Source: Saprospiraceae bacterium
GTDB taxonomy: Bacteria > Bacteroidota > Bacteroidia > Chitinophagales > Saprospiraceae
Direction of reading: 5' to 3'
DNA length: 47,287 nt
Assembly (NCBI GenBank): GCA_021299835.1
Contig: JAJTER010000015.1
Coordinates: 1-47,287 of the forward strand
Both the position numbers and the translations under genes were made by a program. Numbering within the stretch: position 1 is the first letter of the stretch; every line of letters starts with the position of its first letter. Below are positions 35,597 to 44,400 of the stretch, in pieces. Under the pieces are notes generated by a model. The model was not told the DNA's origin and made no database searches. It saw nothing but the letters and a program-made list of their open reading frames with translations.

Positions 35597-36778
35597 TTAT
35601 TCTACATAGAGAACCAGGCCTTTTAAATAACCACTTTCTGGATGAAAAATACTGCTTGGATGGTCAGGGCCTTGGGACAAATGGTGTAATATGCTCGTTT
35701 TCCTTCCCGCTTCAATCGATGCAGATAACAATGCATTTTGAAAGAGATTCCTATCAACGACCTGAGAGCAAGAAAAAGTGAATAATATTCCTCCTGGTTT
35801 TAATTGCTTCATAGCCATAGCATTTAATCTTATATAAGCCTGTATGGCGTTGTGCCTTTTATCCATGCTTTTAGCAAATGCCGGCGGATCTACCACAATA
35901 ATGTCATACGATTTTGTTTGTTGCCTCAAAAAAGTTGGTACATCAGAAACGGAAGAGACGTGTTTTTCAGCATCCAAACCATTGGATTGTAAATTTTCTT
36001 TATACTGCTCAATGGCTAATGCCGAGGAATCAACACTTTCAACACTGGCAGCTCCACCTTTAATGGCGTAAATTGAAAATCCTCCTGTATAACAGTAACA
36101 GTTCAATACCTCTTTATCAGCGGCTAATTGCCCTAAAAGAAATCTATTTTCACGCTGATCTAGAAAAAATCCTGTTTTTTGACCCTTTTCCCAATCAATA
36201 TTAAAAATATGACCATTCTCTAAAATATCCCCCGTTCCACTTAAGCCTCCCTTCCAGTAGCCATTTTTTTCCTGAATACCTTCGTTTTTGTATAAGGTTT
36301 CTTCACTCTTATCGTAGATATTATGTATGGTTAAACCATCTAATTCTTCAAATGCTTTGATTATTTGTTGTTTATCTTTATGAATACCTGTGCTATGGCA
36401 CTGCACAACAGCAGTTTCACCGTAAATATCTATAATCAAACCCGATAATCCATCACCCTCTCCATTGATAAGTCTGAAACAATTGGTTTGTCCATTTTTA
36501 TTTAGGTTAACTCCTTGTCTTAATCTTAAAGCATTTTTAAATTTGTTTACATAAAAATTGGCATCAGGCGGACTGGTAGAAAAATGTAGGAGTCTGATTC
36601 TAATACTTCCTTCCTGATAATGGCCAAAGGCTAAGGCATTTTCTCTGGAATCACATACCATAACCCAATCACCAGAGGTAATTCCTGCTTCATATCGTTC
36701 AATTGCGCCAGAAAACACCCAGGGATGAAATCTTTTAACGGGTGTTTCTTTGCCTGGCTTTAGAAAAATTTTCTTCAT
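35597..36778 (-). CDS. rlmI: 23S rRNA (cytosine-5)-methyltransferase RlmI-family
   Basis: A 393-residue class I SAM methyltransferase. An N-terminal PUA RNA-binding domain is seen as KPGKETPVKRFHPWVFSGAI and SGDWVMVCDSRENALAFGHYQ, then a middle RlmI-like domain (FRLINGEGDGLSGLIIDIYG), and a C-terminal Rossmann domain with EVLNCYCYTGGFSIYAIKGGAASVESVD as SAM site and DIIVVDPPAFAKS as the catalytic DPP motif. RlmI makes m5C1962 in 23S rRNA; homologues in Bacteroidota could use another position, so the exact base is inferred. It is the first gene of an operon with the DUF819 gene and is divergent from the amylase gene. Confidence 0.87.
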   Translation of the reverse strand: MKKIFLKPGKETPVKRFHPWVFSGAIERYEAGITSGDWVMVCDSRENALAFGHYQEGSIRIRLLHFSTSPPDANFYVNKFKNALRLRQGVNLNKNGQTNCFRLINGEGDGLSGLIIDIYGETAVVQCHSTGIHKDKQQIIKAFEELDGLTIHNIYDKSEETLYKNEGIQEKNGYWKGGLSGTGDILENGHIFNIDWEKGQKTGFFLDQRENRFLLGQLAADKEVLNCYCYTGGFSIYAIKGGAASVESVDSSALAIEQYKENLQSNGLDAEKHVSSVSDVPTFLRQQTKSYDIIVVDPPAFAKSMDKRHNAIQAYIRLNAMAMKQLKPGGILFTFSCSQVVDRNLFQNALLSASIEAGRKTSILHHLSQGPDHPSSIFHPESGYLKGLVLYVE

Positions 36779-36874
36779 TTTTTCTTTATTTTAAACTCAC
36801 CTATACTTCTAAAAAGGTAAGTATTTTTTGTTATTTTGCCGCAAGATAACTTGTTATTCCTAATAAAAAGCATT

Positions 36875-39706
36875 ATGTATAAAGTTTACCTATTCATATT
36901 TACCATTCTTCATAGCCATTTTCTTTATTCTCAGATCCTTGTTTCTACGCCAAATTTTCCGAAGGAGAATGAATCTGTGACTATTTTTTTTGATGCGTCG
37001 AAAGGTACGGCAGGATTAAAAGACTGTGCATGTAGCATTTACATCCATACTGGAGTGATTACGGATAAATCAACGTCAAATTCCGATTGGAAATACGTAC
37101 AAACAGCTTGGGGGGTAATCAATCCGACATGGGAAATGAAACCGGTGCCTGGAAAACCGAATGTATTTACCTTTGAAATAACGCCATCTATCAGGTCATT
37201 TTATAAAGTACCCGCCGGAGAAAAGATAGTTAGCCTGGCTTTTGTCTTCAGAAATGCAAATGGAAGTAAGGAAGGAAAAGAGGTAGGTTCAAAGGATATT
37301 TTTTATCCCGTATTTCAAAACTCAGGGCTTACAGGTACTATTCAGGAGCCTTCAACCCCTGAGAAATTACTTATTCCAAAGGAACCGTTTACTTTAAAAG
37401 CTTTGTTTTCAGAAACAGTGAATATTTCTTTATTTGATAACGATAGTTTGGTTTATAATCAAACCGGTACCTCAATTTCCTTTACCTGGGTTCCAAATAA
37501 CCGCCCTAATCATCAAATAACTGTTTTAGCGAGAACATCTAATGGAGATTCCCTGAAACTCCAAACCAGTTTCTGGGTAGTTCCAGAGCCTAAAAGATTA
37601 TCCGCTCCCGATAATTATACGCTGGGCTTTCAAAGACTTTCTCCAAATAAAGTTAGGATTTCTGTAGAAGCTCCGGGCAAAAAGCACCTTTTTTTACTGG
37701 GTGATTTTAATGAATGGAAAATAAATACCGATTTTATATTTAATGTTTCAGAAGATGGCACCCTACACTGGATTGAATTGGATGGTGTTCCACTGGAGAA
37801 ACCGTTTCAATATCAATTGGCTTTGAATAATACCCAAAGGTTTGCCGATCCTTACGCTCCGCTGGTTTTGGACCCTGATCATGATAAATTTATTTCTTCC
37901 CTTACTTTTCCTGGACTACCTGCCTATCCAGTGGGTAAAACGTCAGGTATAGTAACGCATATCGATTCAACTTTGCACAAGTATGAATGGAAAAATACAT
38001 TGAAAAATAAACCCTTAGCTTCCGATCTTATCATTTACGAGCTACATATTAGAGACTTTTTAGTGGCACCCGATTATAAAAAATTAAAGGATACATTAGA
38101 TTATTTAGTCAGATTAGGCGTAAATGCTATTGAATTAATGCCCGTTAATGAGTTTGAAGGAAATAACTCCTGGGGTTATAATCCGTCTTATCATCTGGCC
38201 TTAGATAAATATTATGGTTCTCCTGTTTTCTTTAAATCTTTTATCGATGAATGTCATAAAAAAGGACTCGCGGTAATTGTAGATATCGTTTTAAATCATG
38301 CTTTTAGCCAAAGTCCTTTATGCAGAATGTTTTGGGATGAACTGAATGCAAGACCTTCAGCGGATAACCCCTGGTTTAATCAGGTCGCAAAACATGATTT
38401 TAATGTAGGCTATGATTTTAATCATGAAAGTAAATTTACCAGAGATTTTTCAAAAAGGGTGCTTTCTTTTTGGTTAAATGAATATAAAATTGATGGATTT
38501 AGATTTGATCTTTCAAAGGGCTTTACTCAAAAAAATACCCTGGGAAATATAGGTGCCTGGGGTAATTATGATGCCTCCAGAGTAGCTATCTGGCAAGATT
38601 ATTCTGACCACCTTCGAAAAGTAAATCCCGATGTGTATATTATCTTGGAACATTTTGCCGATGTAGTAGAGGAAATTGAATTGGCGAAAAGAGGTATGTT
38701 GCTTTGGGGAAATATGAATCAGCAGTTTAATGAAGCAACCATGGGTTATGCTTCAAATTTGTCTGGATTGGATTTTAAAAAAAGAAATTTTCCCAATGCT
38801 GCCCTTATTCAATATATGGAAAGTCATGATGAAGAAAGACTTATGTTTAGAAATGTTTTGTATGGTAAACAATCTGGTACATACAATACCCGAAATTTAA
38901 CGACCGCTTTGCAAAGAATGGAAATGGCTTTTACTGTTTTTACCCTAAGTCCCGGGCCTAAAATGATTTGGCAATTTGGTGAACTGGGTTATGATTATTC
39001 CATAAATACTTGTGAAAATGGAAGTGTTAACAATAATTGCCGATTATCTCCTAAACCCGTGCCCTGGTCTTACCTGAATCAGCAGGCCCGGAAAAGATTA
39101 AGTGATGTGGTGAGTTCCCTTAATGCATTGAGATCGAAATATGCTGTTTTTAAAGAGTTGCCAGCTGATTATGATCTTAACGCTTATTTGAAATATATGC
39201 ATTATAAAAATGCTCAATTTGATGCCATCGTTATGGCAAATACCGATGTGGTAAATTCAACTTTAATGCTGCAGGGAGTTAAAACAGGTTGGTGGCATTC
39301 GTTTTTTACCGGTGATAGTGTTTTTATATCTCAAAATAATTTCACAACCATTTTAAAACCTGGAGAATATCAATTATTTACCTCTATTAAATTACCTAAT
39401 CCTACCCAGGGCTCTATGCTAACATCAATAAATGAAAATGTAACCCCTGATTTTATCATTGATATTTTTCCAAATCCTTCCCATAGATTTTTTGATTTTA
39501 CCTACAATGGTCCCACATTGGATAAAACGGAACTGTTTCTTGTCGATGCGACGGGAAAGAAGTTGATTACCATTTTGTCCAATGAATCTCTTGAAAATGG
39601 TTACTCTTCTCAGATTGATTTAGGAAATTACCCGATAGGCATCTATTTTTTGAATTTATTTTCTACATCGGGTCAAAAATCTTTTTTAATATCAAAAATT
39701 TATTAA
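36875..39706 (+). CDS. T9SS-secreted alpha-amylase family (GH13) glycoside hydrolase
   Basis: A 943-residue exported enzyme. Signal peptide at ATG 36875 (YKVYLFIFTILHSHFLYSQ); an upstream in-frame TTG at 36836 is rejected. Residues about 20-240 hold beta-sandwich modules, about 250-340 a CBM48-like domain (KKHLFLLGDFNEWK), and 380-800 the GH13 barrel. Catalytic residues are D545 (DGFRFDLSKGF), E592 (ILEHFAD) and D652 (ESHDEER), with VDIVLNHAF and NPSYHLALDKYYG as other conserved regions, so the active site is complete. The C-terminal 80 residues are a T9SS sorting domain (DIFPNPSHRFFDFTY to SFLISKIY). It should degrade extracellular starch, glycogen or related alpha-glucans. No SusCD pair is beside it. 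Confidence 0.92.
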   Translation: MYKVYLFIFTILHSHFLYSQILVSTPNFPKENESVTIFFDASKGTAGLKDCACSIYIHTGVITDKSTSNSDWKYVQTAWGVINPTWEMKPVPGKPNVFTFEITPSIRSFYKVPAGEKIVSLAFVFRNANGSKEGKEVGSKDIFYPVFQNSGLTGTIQEPSTPEKLLIPKEPFTLKALFSETVNISLFDNDSLVYNQTGTSISFTWVPNNRPNHQITVLARTSNGDSLKLQTSFWVVPEPKRLSAPDNYTLGFQRLSPNKVRISVEAPGKKHLFLLGDFNEWKINTDFIFNVSEDGTLHWIELDGVPLEKPFQYQLALNNTQRFADPYAPLVLDPDHDKFISSLTFPGLPAYPVGKTSGIVTHIDSTLHKYEWKNTLKNKPLASDLIIYELHIRDFLVAPDYKKLKDTLDYLVRLGVNAIELMPVNEFEGNNSWGYNPSYHLALDKYYGSPVFFKSFIDECHKKGLAVIVDIVLNHAFSQSPLCRMFWDELNARPSADNPWFNQVAKHDFNVGYDFNHESKFTRDFSKRVLSFWLNEYKIDGFRFDLSKGFTQKNTLGNIGAWGNYDASRVAIWQDYSDHLRKVNPDVYIILEHFADVVEEIELAKRGMLLWGNMNQQFNEATMGYASNLSGLDFKKRNFPNAALIQYMESHDEERLMFRNVLYGKQSGTYNTRNLTTALQRMEMAFTVFTLSPGPKMIWQFGELGYDYSINTCENGSVNNNCRLSPKPVPWSYLNQQARKRLSDVVSSLNALRSKYAVFKELPADYDLNAYLKYMHYKNAQFDAIVMANTDVVNSTLMLQGVKTGWWHSFFTGDSVFISQNNFTTILKPGEYQLFTSIKLPNPTQGSMLTSINENVTPDFIIDIFPNPSHRFFDFTYNGPTLDKTELFLVDATGKKLITILSNESLENGYSSQIDLGNYPIGIYFLNLFSTSGQKSFLISKIY

Positions 39707-39726
39707 TGATTGTATAAGCATATTGT

Positions 39727-39772
39727 TAATCAAATACTTAAGAATATTAATTATATTATATGTATTTGATTA
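39727..39772. repeat. 11-bp inverted repeat after the amylase gene
   Basis: TAATCAAATAC (39727-39737) and GTATTTGATTA (39762-39772) are perfect inverted copies with 24 bases between. A further short hairpin (ATAGA...TCTAT, 39772-39786) follows. It lies 20 bases after the amylase stop and 34 bases before a promoter, so it is either a terminator with a low-GC stem or a regulator site for the next operon. Confidence 0.45.
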
Positions 39773-39805
39773 TAGATCTTATCTATGTAATTGATTCTCA
39801 AAGGT

Positions 39806-39836
39806 TTTGAACCTTCCTATTTCTTTTGTAGTTTTG
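39806..39836 (+). promoter_or_regulatory. Consensus Bacteroidota promoter of the SUMF1-T9SS pair
   Basis: TTTG at 39806-39809 and TAGTTTTG at 39829-39836 are 19 bases apart, a perfect match to the TTTG-N19-TAnnTTTG form. The predicted start is near 39840, leaving a leader of about 26 bases before ATG 39866. It is among the strongest promoter matches in the window and shows that the upstream in-frame ATG at 39791 is not used. Confidence 0.75.
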
Positions 39837-39865
39837 CAGAATACGTTTTGGGGAAATTATACACA

Positions 39866-41530
39866 ATGAAAGGGATATTACTTTTTTGTTTGTCATTTTT
39901 GGGGTACATTTCACTGATTAATGCTCAATCAGTGACCATAAATATGGGTTCTACTCCTGCTCATCCTACAGCTATTTTAGAAATTTTTTCAGAGAACAAA
40001 GGCATCTTGATTCCAAGAATGACGGCCGTTCAAAGGCAAGCTATTGTATCTCCGGCAATAGGCTTGGTTGTATTTCAGTTGGATGGAACGAAAGGATTAT
40101 GGTATTTTGACGGACTTAAATGGCGTACTGAACTTCCTGGTAATCAGGCGGGTGAACTCAAATATTGGAATGGTGAATCCTGGGTTTTAATTCCTCCTGG
40201 ACTAAATGGTCAGACACTGACATTTTGTAATGGTATTCCTCAATGGGGACCTTGTCAAGATCAAATCACACAGATTACAACCAATACAATAACAGCGTTA
40301 ACAGACACTTCTTTGTCCGTAAATATATCGGTAAATGTTTTCCCATTAAGCCTTATCACTGAAAGTGGTGTTTGTTTTGGTACAACGGTCAATCCAACGG
40401 TATTATCTTCAGTGGTCAAATCAACGGGTAGTCTGGTTGGAAACATTAATTTGAATGTTCTCTCTCTTTTAAAACAAACTACCTATCACTTTAGAGCCTT
40501 TGCAAAGCTTTCTGATGGCAGAATTATTTATGGGAATAATTTGAATTTTACTACGGCGGGTAGCTCTACTGCTTTGGTTGTAACACTACCAGCATCTAAT
40601 ATTTCCAATAATTCATTTACTTTAAACGGTGAGGTACGCCAGGAAGGAGAGTCTGGAGTAAATGCCAGAGGTTTCGTTTGGGGGAAATCACCTAATCCAA
40701 TATTAACTAATAACCTAACTACTAATGGAAAGGGGTTGGGCATTTTTCAGGCGGTTATAAATGGCTTAACTGGAAATACAACTTATTATATTCGTTCCTA
40801 TTGTATTAATAATCAGGGGGTGGTGTATGGAAATCCTATTATTGTAAAAACTCTAGCAAGTTCCGATGGTGGATATGGACGGTTTGTCAAAGTAAATGGG
40901 GGGACGTTTAGTATGGGTAGTGATTTAGGGAATAATATAGAAAAACCTATTCATACGGTCACGCTAAACCCTTTTTATTTAGCTGAAACGGAGGTAACTC
41001 AAGGTCTGTGGGAGGAAATTATGGAGTCCGACCCATCTTTTAACGCTGGTTGTGATAACTGCCCGGTGGAAAATGTAAGTTGGCTCGATGTCCAGGAATT
41101 CTTAAAGAAATTAAATGCTAAACAATCCACTTTTGTTTTTAGATTGCCAACAGAAGCGGAATGGGAATTTGCAGCTAAAGGTGGAGCAAATTCGACAGAC
41201 TTTTTGTTTGCTGGTTCATCTGATATAAATGAAGTTACCTGGTTTAGAGAAAATTCTGGTCGAAAATCTCAACCAGTAAAATCTAAAAAACCTAATTCTT
41301 TAGGTCTTTATGATATGTCCGGAAATGTATGGGAATGGGTGCAAGATTGGTTTAATTTTTATAAGCCAGGCTCATTTATAAATCCAACAGGCCCCGTAAA
41401 TGGTTCCAGTAAATTGTACAGAGGTGGCAGTTTTGACGATATTTCCGATGATTGCAGAGTTTCCTACAGGTACGGCAATCCTCCGGCAAGCCGTTTTAAT
41501 AATTTAGGATTTAGATTAGCTCATGATTAA
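39866..41530 (+). CDS. Exported SUMF1/FGE-like protein with tail-fibre-like and Fn3-like modules
   Basis: A 554-residue exported protein. The signal peptide starts at ATG 39866 (GILLFCLSFLGYISLINAQ). Residues about 20-130 carry a Bacteroidota module like that in tail-fibre-like proteins (GILIPRMTAVQRQAIVSP, GLWYFDGLKWR). Two fibronectin-like repeats follow (about 135-235 and 240-335; each has a GVCFG or GFVWG core and a TYHFRA or TYYIRS strand). Residues about 340-554 are a formylglycine-generating-enzyme fold (FSMGSDLGNNIEKPIHTV, RLPTEAEWEFAAKGG, YDMSGNVWEWVQDW, LYRGGSF, NLGFRLAHD). The cysteine pair of true FGE is absent, so sulfatase activation is unlikely. Its last 8 bases overlap the next gene. 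Confidence 0.85.
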   Translation: MKGILLFCLSFLGYISLINAQSVTINMGSTPAHPTAILEIFSENKGILIPRMTAVQRQAIVSPAIGLVVFQLDGTKGLWYFDGLKWRTELPGNQAGELKYWNGESWVLIPPGLNGQTLTFCNGIPQWGPCQDQITQITTNTITALTDTSLSVNISVNVFPLSLITESGVCFGTTVNPTVLSSVVKSTGSLVGNINLNVLSLLKQTTYHFRAFAKLSDGRIIYGNNLNFTTAGSSTALVVTLPASNISNNSFTLNGEVRQEGESGVNARGFVWGKSPNPILTNNLTTNGKGLGIFQAVINGLTGNTTYYIRSYCINNQGVVYGNPIIVKTLASSDGGYGRFVKVNGGTFSMGSDLGNNIEKPIHTVTLNPFYLAETEVTQGLWEEIMESDPSFNAGCDNCPVENVSWLDVQEFLKKLNAKQSTFVFRLPTEAEWEFAAKGGANSTDFLFAGSSDINEVTWFRENSGRKSQPVKSKKPNSLGLYDMSGNVWEWVQDWFNFYKPGSFINPTGPVNGSSKLYRGGSFDDISDDCRVSYRYGNPPASRFNNLGFRLAHD

Positions 41531-42695
41531 TTATCCATTAAAAACGGTAATACCCTTTGGTTTCTTTGTTTTGTTTACTACCTCTTTATGGTGTCAACTG
41601 GCCGTAAATGGTACCTCTTTATTTATAGATTCCTCAACCCATCTAAAGGTAGATGCACCTATTTTTATAGATAAAAATGCATCTCTTATCAGTAAAGGTA
41701 TTTTGGCTGTTTCTGGAAATGTAGAAAGTAACGGCATTAAGGATCAAATAGATAATCTTCAAATTCTTGGTGATTTACCAACAAAAATTAATCTTTTAAA
41801 CGGAAATATTAATCATTTATTCTTGCTTAAAAGCCCTTCCGTTAATACCTACCTTCATGGTGGTTCTTTAGTCGTATCAAACCTATATTTTGTAAATAAT
41901 TATAGCTTTTTAACACTAAATGATACTGATATTGACATTGCTAATCTGTCTAAATTTAGTGAATTTAATTATTTTGTCACCAATGGAAAAGGTTTAGTGG
42001 GTAGAAATTTGTCTTTACATCCTGCTATTTTTCCTGTTGGCAGCGTTTTTTCAGGCTATCATCCCATTTCTATCGCATCTGTGACCAATAATGGGAATGA
42101 ATATGCAAAAGTAGGTTTTATTGAATCTGGTAACTATTCAGATGAAAACCGAAGGAATGACCCAGTATGGCAAATAGAAAATAATGGACCCATTCAGTTT
42201 TCAATGCGTTGGGGAAGTGAAAATAATTTACATTCCAATGTATTAGATTTAAATCAATTAAGGCTAAATGGCTGGAATGGGACAGATTGGATATCGGTTG
42301 GATTTGATACCTTGGAGGGTAATATTAATGCAGGATATTTAAAGACCAGGGTTTTATTACCTAATGAATTTAAATTTTACAAATTGGAGTCCATTTTAAG
42401 GGTAGATTTATCTAATGTTTTGAAGCTTAATAACCTAGAATTATTGCCTTCCTTTCCCAACCCTTTTTCTGGCGGTACGAGTGTGAATTTTAAACTTCAC
42501 AGAGAGTCGCTCGTTACGGTTCAATTGTTTAGTCCTAATGGACAGTTAATCAAAGAGTTTAAAAATAAATATTTAGAGGGCTATCATTTTGAAAACTTAC
42601 CGGAAGATTTATTTCCCGTTTCAGGTTTTTATTCCCTCCGTTTTATTGTCGGAGAAGAAGTAGTGCAAACAAAATTGTTAAAATTTAATTATTAG
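41523..42695 (+). CDS. T9SS-sorted surface protein of unknown function
   Basis: A 390-residue exported protein. The signal peptide is TVIPFGFFVLFTTSLWCQ; the C-terminal 80 residues are a T9SS sorting domain (PSFPNPFSGGTSVNFKL to QTKLLKFNY). The middle is rich in Asn, Ser and Leu in short strand-like repeats (residues 35-150), resembling beta-solenoid or adhesin segments, then a PAIFPVGSVFSGYHPISIASV stretch and a WGSENNLHSNVLDLNQLRL segment. No catalytic motif is seen. It overlaps the SUMF1-like gene by 8 bases (ATGATTAA), so the two are translationally coupled and probably work together at the surface, but the role is unknown. Confidence 0.8.
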   Translation: MINYPLKTVIPFGFFVLFTTSLWCQLAVNGTSLFIDSSTHLKVDAPIFIDKNASLISKGILAVSGNVESNGIKDQIDNLQILGDLPTKINLLNGNINHLFLLKSPSVNTYLHGGSLVVSNLYFVNNYSFLTLNDTDIDIANLSKFSEFNYFVTNGKGLVGRNLSLHPAIFPVGSVFSGYHPISIASVTNNGNEYAKVGFIESGNYSDENRRNDPVWQIENNGPIQFSMRWGSENNLHSNVLDLNQLRLNGWNGTDWISVGFDTLEGNINAGYLKTRVLLPNEFKFYKLESILRVDLSNVLKLNNLELLPSFPNPFSGGTSVNFKLHRESLVTVQLFSPNGQLIKEFKNKYLEGYHFENLPEDLFPVSGFYSLRFIVGEEVVQTKLLKFNY

Positions 42696-42705
42696 GTATT
42701 CTAAC

Positions 42706-43392
42706 TTATTTGTTGCCTAAAAAATCAATGATAGTTTGAGCCATACTTTCTTCCGTTGTAAATGGACTTGTCATTATACTCAAAGCGCCTGAATTTTTAA
42801 GTTGTTTCGCTGTAGTTTCTCCAATGGCAATACAATTTTTGTCTGATAGGTCATGTTTTTTTGAGTATGCAATCACGTTTAGCGGACTGGTAAATACGTA
42901 GATATCTGAAGGAATAATGTCAAAGTTACTTTTAGGTAGATTATCATAAATAGATAAATTGATTATTTCCAACGCTTCATTTTTTATAAATCGCTGAATA
43001 CTTTCCCTTGAATTTTTTGCCGAAGGAAATAAGACCTTTTTACCAGTAACCAGCGTTGAAAAACTGATTCCAACTTCTTCTGGATTACCATTTCCAGAAA
43101 AATCTGCTGTGATTTGATAAGTTAGTAGTTCTTTAGCGGTGGCCAAACCTATAGCTCCCCATTTTACAGACGTTGGAATTTTAATTGATAAAGATTTTAT
43201 TTGTTTAAAAAAAAATGAAACAGCATTTTTACTGGAGAAAAAAATCCAATCACATGGTTCAATGATTGAAAATGGAATGGGAATCAAGTCTATTAATGGT
43301 TCATCCTGTATATTAAAAGAACCAAAAGAGGCTAATTTTTCTCTGAAGGAGGAATTTTCAGGGAGGTGTCTGCTGATAAAAACACGCGTCAT
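42706..43392 (-). CDS. hemD: Uroporphyrinogen-III synthase
   Basis: A 228-residue enzyme of haem synthesis that cyclises hydroxymethylbilane with inversion of ring D. The family is very divergent; support comes from the two-domain alpha/beta pattern (DWIFFSSKNAVSFFF near residue 50, KWGAIGLATAKEL, DIYVFTSPLNVIAYSKK, CIAIGETTAKQLKNSG) and from position directly after hemC, which supplies its substrate. It starts 8 bases after the hemC stop, so the two are co-transcribed. It converges on the T9SS protein gene with a 10-base gap. Confidence 0.88.
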   Translation of the reverse strand: MTRVFISRHLPENSSFREKLASFGSFNIQDEPLIDLIPIPFSIIEPCDWIFFSSKNAVSFFFKQIKSLSIKIPTSVKWGAIGLATAKELLTYQITADFSGNGNPEEVGISFSTLVTGKKVLFPSAKNSRESIQRFIKNEALEIINLSIYDNLPKSNFDIIPSDIYVFTSPLNVIAYSKKHDLSDKNCIAIGETTAKQLKNSGALSIMTSPFTTEESMAQTIIDFLGNK

Positions 43393-43400
43393 ATATTATT

Positions 43401-44297
43401 TTATGATCTTAATTTTTCAACTACTTTTTCTGCTAATTGAAAATGGGTAGCCGACGAAATAGACACTCTGGTAATAGGTAAATCAAAAGAGGTGGAATAG
43501 GCGGCATGAACATGATAATTACCAAATTTATCTTTATAACAATATACCCCGAGAGGCATTTGACAACCGCCATTCATCAGATTTAAAACCTTTCGTTCAA
43601 CATTGGTTACATCAGAAACCTCACTTTGATGAATACCCATCAGTATTTTTCTGGTTTGGATATCATTGGCCATTGTTTGCCAGGCTAAAACGCCTTGAGC
43701 AGGAGCGGGAACAATCTCCGTTGGATCAAAGCGGATAACATGAAAGGAAGTGGTGTCAATATCTAAGCGAGCCAGTCCGGCCGACGCCAGTATGATAGCA
43801 TCAAAATCACCCTGTTTTAATTTTTGTATTCTCGTTGGAACATTTCCGCGAATATCAACTAATTGAAGATCAGGCCTTATATCTAATAACTGTCCTTTCC
43901 TCCTGGAGGAGGATGTTCCAACGCTGGCTTTTTCAGGTAATTTTAAAACTTTACCTTCATCCGCAATATTTTTATTTATTAACAATATATCTGATGGGTC
44001 TTCCCGATAGGATACGGCCGAAATAACTAATCCTTCAGGTGCATTTGTTGGTAAATCTTTCATAGAGTGAACGGCTAAATCAATTTCTCCTCTTAATAGG
44101 GCATCCTCGATTTCTTTTGTGAAGAAGCCCTTACCCTCCATTTTATCAAAACTTAAATGTTGTATTTGATCGCCAGTAGTTTTGATAATTATCAACTCTG
44201 ATTCGATACCAATAGCTGATAATTTTTCTTGCGTAAAGTGCGCTTGCCACATCGCCAGCTTACTTCCTCTGGTTCCAATTCGTAATTTCGGATTCAC
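43401..44297 (-). CDS. hemC: Hydroxymethylbilane synthase (porphobilinogen deaminase)
   Basis: A 298-residue enzyme that polymerises four porphobilinogens into hydroxymethylbilane in haem synthesis. RIGTRGSKLAMWQA, VHSMKDLPT, DPSDILL and VGTSSSRRKGQLL are family motifs, and NGGCQMPLGVY holds the cysteine that carries the dipyrromethane cofactor. The reading frame is open to a TTG at 44309, but that TTG lies inside a perfect promoter box (TATATTTG, 44314 to 44307). The GTG at 44297 gives the usual start MNPKLRIGTRGSK and is chosen. It is divergent from lpxD across about 100 bases. Confidence 0.93.
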   Translation of the reverse strand: MNPKLRIGTRGSKLAMWQAHFTQEKLSAIGIESELIIIKTTGDQIQHLSFDKMEGKGFFTKEIEDALLRGEIDLAVHSMKDLPTNAPEGLVISAVSYREDPSDILLINKNIADEGKVLKLPEKASVGTSSSRRKGQLLDIRPDLQLVDIRGNVPTRIQKLKQGDFDAIILASAGLARLDIDTTSFHVIRFDPTEIVPAPAQGVLAWQTMANDIQTRKILMGIHQSEVSDVTNVERKVLNLMNGGCQMPLGVYCYKDKFGNYHVHAAYSTSFDLPITRVSISSATHFQLAEKVVEKLRS

Positions 44298-44306
44298 TTT
44301 TTTATG

Positions 44307-44314
44307 CAAATATA
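44307..44314 (-). promoter_or_regulatory. -7 promoter element of hemC
   Basis: On the minus strand TATATTTG (44314 to 44307) matches TAnnTTTG exactly. It ends 9 bases before the GTG at 44297, so the mRNA leader is only a few bases long. No TTTG is found at the -33 distance. Its position excludes the TTG at 44309 as a start codon. Confidence 0.55.
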
Positions 44315-44388
44315 AGATTGTAAAGGTAATTTTTCGATTTTATCAAAGGTTGCCTCATATGTTGTAGTAAAGAAAGATGGCTTTTTAT

Positions 44389-44396
44389 TACCTTTG
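44389..44396 (+). promoter_or_regulatory. -7 promoter element of lpxD
   Basis: TACCTTTG (44389-44396) matches TAnnTTTG exactly and ends 4 bases before ATG 44401. Transcription should start at or next to the A of this ATG. A good TTTG at -33 is missing (GTTG at 44361-44364 is slightly too far). Confidence 0.5.
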
Positions 44397-44400
44397 CCTT

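Noticed and set aside
39866-41530. Sulfatase-activating formylglycine-generating enzyme
   Set aside because: The fold matches but the cysteine pair required for catalysis is missing and no sulfatase gene is in the window.
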